DNA of 64,000 nt from assembly GCA_034429215.1 (NCBI GenBank), contig DAOUGI010000006.1:62001-126000 (forward strand). The letters are read 5' to 3'. Source of the DNA: JAFGOG01 sp034429215. GTDB taxonomy: Bacteria; Chloroflexota; Anaerolineae; JAAYZQ01. The notes under the pieces are model-generated. The model did not search any database, was not told the DNA's origin, and was given only the letters and a program-made list of their open reading frames with translations. The position numbers and the translations under genes are program-made. Of this stretch, positions 59,595 through 64,000 are shown piece after piece (the stretch's first letter is position 1; each line of letters begins with the position of its first letter).

Positions 59595-59711
59595 GTGAAA
59601 CCGCGTAAAACCCGAACTGTTTTCCATTGGATTGATCGGTCATACCGTTATGTCCGGCCGTGCGCTCCCGGTGTGGGGCCAGGCCGGCTCAAAGAAAGGA
59701 GCCTCTTATGA
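59595..59711 (+). other. Possible 38-codon upstream ORF coupled to the surface protein
   Basis: A GTG at 59595 opens a frame of 38 codons (MKPRKTRTVFHWIDRS...) whose TGA at 59709-59711 overlaps the ATG of the large gene (ATGA). A perfect AAAGGAGGTGA ribosome sequence (59588-59598) overlaps the GTG instead of lying upstream, and a second mini-frame (ATG 59584, MERR, stop) also ends in it. It may be a coupling leader peptide, or the ribosome sequence may serve another purpose. Not clearly a gene. Confidence 0.35.
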
Positions 59712-62700
59712 AATCGGGTAAGCTGTTGATCTTTTTGGCCATGCTGGCGCTCCTGCTGGGCCTGCTAGCGGCCTCCGCCTACGCCGCTCCCCCAGGGCCA
59801 GATACTGACCCGGCAGAAGTGTTTCAGGCAAGCCTGGACGCCTCCGGCGCGACCCAATCAGGGATCGAAAACGTTGGCACTTCGACCCTGGCAAACGTGA
59901 CGCCGGGATACCTGCCGATCGGCACCCCGTTTGACCTGTGTTTCTCGGTCTTTGTCCAGTCGCCCGATGCCGAGTACATGGACCACTTTGACGTGGACCT
60001 GCCCGATGGCTGGACGGTCAACTCGGTTGCTGCCAACTCGGTTCCGCCGGCGAACGGCTGCAGCGGCGCGCTGCCCCCGGTCGTCGGTGTAAACGCCGGC
60101 AACCTGGTGTATTGGCAGAGCACCGGCTATCCACCCCAAACCGGCTGCGGCGCCTGGAACGGCTCTTCGGCCGGCGCCAACTTTGACTTTTGCGCCAACG
60201 TTACCATCCCTGACACAAGCGGTGCGCCGTGGATGCTGCCCTGGAACTATATCGGCGATGGATATGGTGGCACCCCGCACCAGGTCTCCGGCTCCTATGG
60301 CCCCATCGGCCCCCCGCTGCCCATCATGCTCATGCCGGAGGAGATCCTGGCCGAGGGCTGCGCCTATGAGCCGCAAACCCACAGCTTTACTGTGCTGAAC
60401 AACGCCGGCTATGACGCCACCGTCAACCTGACCTACTCCATCCTGGCGGGCGCCGGCACCTGCACCGGCCCGGCCAGCGTCGTCGTGCCCAACAGCGGCA
60501 GCCTCCCCTTCGACGTCATTTTGACGCCGGTAGGCGTGCCCAGCGACACAGTGGTATGCCAGATCATCGCCGTCGACGCCGCAAACCCGAACAACACCGA
60601 CACCTCGCTCATCGTCAAGCACCTGGCCGCCTGGTTCTGGGATCCGGCCGGCTGGCAGATCGAACCGATCGCCGCCGCCACGCCGAACCAGTGGGCTGGC
60701 GGCGTTGTGGGCACCAACCCGGCCGCCGCGGGCCCGGTGGGCTATGTCGTGGGCGGACTGGCCGCCGGCTCCAGCGTCATAAACCCCGACCTGCAAATGT
60801 ACGACCCGGGCACCGGCGTCTGGACGCAATTGGCGGATCTGCCCAACCCCCGCTTTAGCCCCGTGGTGGGCTGGATCGGCGGCCTGTTGTACGCGGCGGG
60901 CGGCTATGACACCGCCTTTGCCGCCACCAACGACCTGCAGGTCTATGACCCCGTGGCCGGCACCTGGGACAACGCCACTCCGGCCGACATCCCCAACCTC
61001 CGCGGCGGCGGCGCCGGCGGGGTTGGCGTGTGCGCCTCCGGCTCAGGTCCTTGCCTCTTCCACGTCGGCGGCGGTCCAGACAGCAACTTTGCCAGCACCA
61101 CGCTGGAGACCTGGCAATACGACCCCGGCGCCAACGCCTGGACCCAGTTGGACAACAAGCCGGCCGGCTCCTCGCCCGACGGTCACATCCTGGGCGCGGG
61201 CGTGGGCTGCTTGGGCCACATCTACGTCGGCGGCGACTATCGCGGCTATGACGAGTTCTACCGCCTGGACGCCACCCAGCCTGCCGGCTCGCAGTGGACC
61301 CAACTGGCCAACATCCCGGCCACCGCCGGCGCCATGACCCCGGCCCTGGTCTGCAAAGAGGAAGTGGGCGTCATCGTCTTGATCGGCGGCGATCCTTACG
61401 GCGGTTGGAGCGCCTACAACAACACCGTCTACGTCTACGACATCGCCACCGACACCTGGAGCGGGCCGCTGCCCCAGACGTTGAACGTCGCCCAGCTCGG
61501 CTCCGTCGGCTGGCACATGTATGGCAGGGTATGGACCGCCGGCGGCACAGTCGGCTCCGGCGCCATCTCGCCGATGCCCCACGAGTCGCTGGCCCAGATC
61601 ATGTGTGAGCAGCAGCCGATCATCTGGGACAAGTATATCGACGGGGAGCCGTGGGCGCCGGACATGGTAATCACCCGCGAGACCTCCAACACGATCGAGG
61701 TCGTGGAGGTCCTGCACCTGACGCCATCGATGCCACCGCCCCCGCCGCTGGCCGGCTCAAAGCCGGCAGCCCTCGTGCCGCCTGGAGGCGGCTGGCTGCC
61801 GGGTGAGGCGGCCGACGTGGTCGGCGCCGCTGTGCCGCAGGGACCCGCCCCGGCGAGCCTGCCCGGCGCACCCTGGGAGATGCCTGAAGTTGTCCTGTAC
61901 GACAACGGGCCGCTGGTCACCCATCCCGGCGGCGGCGCGGGCGGTGCGGACGCCAGCGCCGTCCAGACCGCGCTGGCCATGACCCTGTACGGCTCTAACG
62001 TCAGCCTGTCCGGCGGCTACCGCATCGCTGACGGCTTTACCATCTCCGATGCAGGCGGCTGGCAGATCGACCAGATCACCTTCTTTGCCTACCAGACCAA
62101 CTCGGGCAACTCCTGCACCCTCGACCACGTCAACTATCAGATCTGGAACGGCCCCCCCAACGACCCGGGCTCGAGCGTGGTGTACGGCGACACGACCACC
62201 AACCGCATGGCGAGCTGCGCCTGGTCCAACATCTACCGGGTGCTCGACACCGACCTGACCAACACCCAGCGGCCGATCATGGCCATGGTGGCCAGCGCGG
62301 GTGTGACCCTGCCGCCCGGCACCTACTGGCTTGACTGGCAGATAGGCGGGACGCTGACCTCCGGTCCGTGGCAACCGCCGATCACCATCCTGGGCCAGAC
62401 GACCACCGGCGACGCGCTGCAGTGGGTTGCGGCGAACGGCGCCTGGCAGGCGATGGTCGACGGCACCAACGCGCAGGGCGTGCCGTTCATCCTCGAGGGG
62501 CCGGACGTCCAGCTGCCGGTCTTTACCCAGATCGAGGACTGGGATCCGACCAAGCTGCGCCTGCTCGACTGGGCGGCCACCGGCGGCGAAGTGATCGTCG
62601 AGCCTGATCGCGTAGTGTGGACCGGCCAAATCTTGGAGCCGATGACGATCACTTTGACCAAGTGGTTCCACGTCGAGCCGTGCACCTGGACCGAAACGCT

Positions 62701-63184
62701 GCTGTGGGAGGAGCTGTGGCTGGATCAAACCGAGCTGGAACAGCGACCGGTACTGATCAACCATCTGCTGCCTGAGCTGTGGATCGGCGCCACGGGCGGA
62801 GGCCCTGTCTTTGCCGGTGACTTGGCCAGCTTTACCCTCATCTTTACCAATACCGGCGGCTTTGAGAACATGGCCATGATCCGCAACGAGTTCCCCGAGA
62901 CGGCGCCGTTCGAGAGCTCAGTTCCTCCACCCAGCCGAGTCGATCCCGCCGGTCTGTGGGTCGAGTGGGACCTCCTCGACCTGCCGACGGGCTATCAGAA
63001 CTCTATCGACGTGACGGTCATGATCTCATCCACCCTGCCGCCGTCAACCACCATCGAGATCTGGGACGGCATCTTTGACCACACCGGCGTGCTGCGCGAC
63101 TGGGTGATCATCATGTTCCACGTCGAGCCTCCTCCCTACCACTATGTCTACCTGCCGCTCATACTCAGGAACTATACGCCCTAA
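59708..63184 (+). CDS. Large secreted Kelch-repeat surface protein with Chloroflexota-type C-terminal motif
   Basis: 1158 residues from ATG 59708 (AAAGGAG upstream; the longer frame to 59660 is rejected). Signal peptide: LLIFLAMLALLLGLLAASAYA then cleavage before APPGP. Beta-rich domains with DUF11-like/CARDB-like character cover about 40-310. Kelch-type propeller repeats follow (about 330-640), with blades such as LQMYDPGTGVWTQLADLPNP and LQVYDPVAGTWD. Further beta domains lie at 670-1130, including IELVNxG-type repeats (FTLIFTNTGGFENMAMI). The protein ends YHYVYLPLILRNYTP, a C-terminal motif typical of secreted Chloroflexota proteins, perhaps a sorting signal. There is no membrane anchor. 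Function is unknown; a cell-surface adhesin or enzyme scaffold is likely. Confidence 0.85.
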   Translation: MKSGKLLIFLAMLALLLGLLAASAYAAPPGPDTDPAEVFQASLDASGATQSGIENVGTSTLANVTPGYLPIGTPFDLCFSVFVQSPDAEYMDHFDVDLPDGWTVNSVAANSVPPANGCSGALPPVVGVNAGNLVYWQSTGYPPQTGCGAWNGSSAGANFDFCANVTIPDTSGAPWMLPWNYIGDGYGGTPHQVSGSYGPIGPPLPIMLMPEEILAEGCAYEPQTHSFTVLNNAGYDATVNLTYSILAGAGTCTGPASVVVPNSGSLPFDVILTPVGVPSDTVVCQIIAVDAANPNNTDTSLIVKHLAAWFWDPAGWQIEPIAAATPNQWAGGVVGTNPAAAGPVGYVVGGLAAGSSVINPDLQMYDPGTGVWTQLADLPNPRFSPVVGWIGGLLYAAGGYDTAFAATNDLQVYDPVAGTWDNATPADIPNLRGGGAGGVGVCASGSGPCLFHVGGGPDSNFASTTLETWQYDPGANAWTQLDNKPAGSSPDGHILGAGVGCLGHIYVGGDYRGYDEFYRLDATQPAGSQWTQLANIPATAGAMTPALVCKEEVGVIVLIGGDPYGGWSAYNNTVYVYDIATDTWSGPLPQTLNVAQLGSVGWHMYGRVWTAGGTVGSGAISPMPHESLAQIMCEQQPIIWDKYIDGEPWAPDMVITRETSNTIEVVEVLHLTPSMPPPPPLAGSKPAALVPPGGGWLPGEAADVVGAAVPQGPAPASLPGAPWEMPEVVLYDNGPLVTHPGGGAGGADASAVQTALAMTLYGSNVSLSGGYRIADGFTISDAGGWQIDQITFFAYQTNSGNSCTLDHVNYQIWNGPPNDPGSSVVYGDTTTNRMASCAWSNIYRVLDTDLTNTQRPIMAMVASAGVTLPPGTYWLDWQIGGTLTSGPWQPPITILGQTTTGDALQWVAANGAWQAMVDGTNAQGVPFILEGPDVQLPVFTQIEDWDPTKLRLLDWAATGGEVIVEPDRVVWTGQILEPMTITLTKWFHVEPCTWTETLLWEELWLDQTELEQRPVLINHLLPELWIGATGGGPVFAGDLASFTLIFTNTGGFENMAMIRNEFPETAPFESSVPPPSRVDPAGLWVEWDLLDLPTGYQNSIDVTVMISSTLPPSTTIEIWDGIFDHTGVLRDWVIIMFHVEPPPYHYVYLPLILRNYTP

Positions 63185-63202
63185 CTCTGGAACCTGTCAT
63201 CC

Positions 63203-63246
63203 GGGGCGCACCCACGGCTGTGGGTGCGCCCCACTTTTCTTTTTGA
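63203..63246 (+). terminator. Rho-independent terminator of the surface protein gene
   Basis: GGGGCGCACCCAC (63203-63215) and GTGGGTGCGCCCC (63220-63232) form a perfect 13-bp stem with loop GGCT, followed by ACTTTTCTTTTT. Confidence 0.92.
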
Positions 63247-63270
63247 CCTTTGACCCCATTTCGGGTATAC
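63242..63270 (+). promoter_or_regulatory. Promoter of tRNA-Pro
   Basis: TTGACC (63242-63247) and TATACT (63265-63270), 17-base spacer. The tRNA starts at 63280. Confidence 0.75.
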
Positions 63271-63279
63271 TACCGGTCG

Positions 63280-63356
63280 CCGGGGCGTAGCGCAGATCGG
63301 CAGCGCGCTTGGTTTGGGACCAAGAAGTCGACAGTTCAAATCTGTCCGCCCCGACC
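63280..63356 (+). tRNA. tRNA-Pro(TGG) with encoded CCA
   Basis: The acceptor CGGGGCG pairs with CGCCCCG, the D arm is GCGC/GCGC, the anticodon stem CTTGG/CCAAG holds loop TTTGGGA (anticodon TGG, proline), and the T arm is GACAG-TTCAAAT-CTGTC. The discriminator A is at 63353, and bases 63354-63356 are CCA. Confidence 0.94.
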
Positions 63357-63360
63357 AAAA

Positions 63361-63407
63361 AAGAAACCTCCCGCAGGCGATGCACTCGCCTGCGGGAGGG
63401 TTTCTTG
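63361..63407 (+). terminator. Terminator after tRNA-Pro
   Basis: AAGAAACCTCCCGCAGGCGA and TCGCCTGCGGGAGGGTTTCTT are complementary over about 20 bp around loop TGCAC. The T-rich 3' end and the matching A-rich 5' end make it work in either direction. Confidence 0.9.
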
Positions 63408-63479
63408 TGGATGAGGAGGTGAGGAGGACGCGGAGGGTCCGAGGGGGTTCACCAGGGAACCAGGGAATGAACGGCGATC

Positions 63480-63508
63480 TTGACGGTTTTGGGGAGTGAC
63501 GTTATAAT
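63480..63508 (+). promoter_or_regulatory. Promoter of the small membrane protein at the right edge
   Basis: TTGACG (63480-63485) and TATAAT (63503-63508), 17-base spacer. The leader of about 155 bases to the ATG contains no gene I can support. Confidence 0.75.
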
Positions 63509-63668
63509 CGATGATCAAGGGATGAGCCTGGTGCAGCGACGGGGCGCAGTCGGGGTGTGGCGCAGATGCCGTGAATTGGTCGTCTGTGGTGGACTGGACA
63601 GATTGCGTCTATGACGCCGCCGTGGGCGAGCGAGGCGGAGCCGGTATACACAGTGGTAAGGAGCAGAG

Positions 63669-64000
63669 ATGAATAAAGCAACTAGAATAAACGTAGCAAC
63701 ATTGGGGACGATCTTTGGAATCTCAGGGATGAACCACGGCCTCTTTGAGGCCCTACAGGGAAATGTACCCACTCGTGGCTTGTTCATCTTTGCTATCGGG
63801 GAAGCCCAGAAGATGTGGCCGCATGGAAACGAGGCCGCTTTTACTATTATCCCCAATTTCCTGCTGACTGGTATTGCCGCCATGATTGTCGGGCTTTCGA
63901 TAATCATTTGGTCGATTGGTTTCGTGCACAAGAAGAATGGGCCAACTGTTTTGATTCTTCTCTTCATTTTACTTCTGGTGGTTGGGGGAGGTGTTGCACA
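63669..64000 (+). CDS. Small multi-helix membrane protein (truncated by window edge)
   Basis: The ATG at 63669 with AAGGAG upstream opens a frame running past the window end, at least 110 residues. Its start MNKATRINVATLGTIFGISGMNHGLFEALQG contains conserved-looking NHGLFEALQGN. A membrane segment FIFAIGEAQKMW is followed by helices IIPNFLLTGIAAMIVGLSIIIW and VLILLFILLLVVGGG. I do not recognise a characterised family. Codon use is clearly less GC-rich than in the neighbours. Confidence 0.7.
   Translation, partial: MNKATRINVATLGTIFGISGMNHGLFEALQGNVPTRGLFIFAIGEAQKMWPHGNEAAFTIIPNFLLTGIAAMIVGLSIIIWSIGFVHKKNGPTVLILLFILLLVVGGGVA

Noticed and set aside
63515..63967. 150-codon minus frame at the right edge
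   Set aside because: Antisense of the membrane protein starting at 63669, which has a promoter and ribosome site on the plus strand.

Overview
The window looks like part of a GC-rich chromosome from a Chloroflexota bacterium, probably the Anaerolineae side. This is inferred from gene content and style, not from a marker-gene tree. The supporting signs are: a large secreted protein ending in the C-terminal motif VYLPLILRNY that is common in secreted proteins of this phylum; a mevalonate kinase; many sensor, TPR and kinase proteins; near-consensus TTGACA/TATAAT promoters; and several families of short intergenic hairpin repeats. There is no rRNA, insertion sequence, prophage or CRISPR array.

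Layout. 1-4.9 kb: end of a DUF4446 protein, a bactofilin, carbamate kinase (minus strand), a GAF-PAS histidine kinase with its OmpR-type regulator, tRNA-Val and a DUF3592 membrane protein. 4.9-12.2 kb: a two-gene transcription unit encoding a caspase-like CHAT protease fused to an effector-associated domain and a STAND-type P-loop ATPase, followed by a 1518-residue TPR/seven-helix membrane/TPR/SH3 protein. 12.2-17.9 kb: translation genes (T-box-controlled thrS, infC with an ATC start, rpmI, rplT, a TrmH-type RNA methylase) and a DUF711 protein. 17.9-21 kb: EF-G and an unrecognised 324-residue protein. 21-28 kb: ferredoxin plus tungsten aldehyde oxidoreductase, then a tight operon of lipoate ligase-DUF116 fusion, FAD oxidoreductase and two radical SAM proteins. 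This operon matches the LipS1/LipS2 lipoate assembly route (sLpl(AB)-LipS1/S2, with LipT).

28-36.6 kb: THUMP-domain RNA methylase (minus), a serpin lipoprotein, a small-molecule methylase, a zinc-ribbon TPR membrane protein, and a sugar-type ABC importer (minus) with a hairpin attenuator between its binding-protein and ATPase genes. 37-39.3 kb: MarR regulator with an ABC efflux pair. 39.4-45.8 kb: TypA/BipA (minus), a spore-photolyase-like radical SAM protein, acetyltransferases, a Nudix hydrolase, two tRNAs and an HNH nuclease. 45.8-49.5 kb: a heterodimeric ABC exporter. 49.6-53.9 kb: RpiR regulator, then trigger factor, ClpP and ClpX in the classical order. 54-58.4 kb: a phosphosignalling module (Ser/Thr kinase with PQQ propeller, J-domain/VWA fusion, FHA protein). 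58.4-64 kb: mevalonate kinase (minus), a 1158-residue Kelch-repeat surface protein, tRNA-Pro and the start of a small AT-richer membrane protein.

The two most interesting systems are the CHAT/STAND pair, which has the architecture of bacterial immunity or programmed-death modules with an unusual membrane-spanning TPR partner, and the lipoate operon, whose ligase carries a cysteine-rich DUF116 domain.
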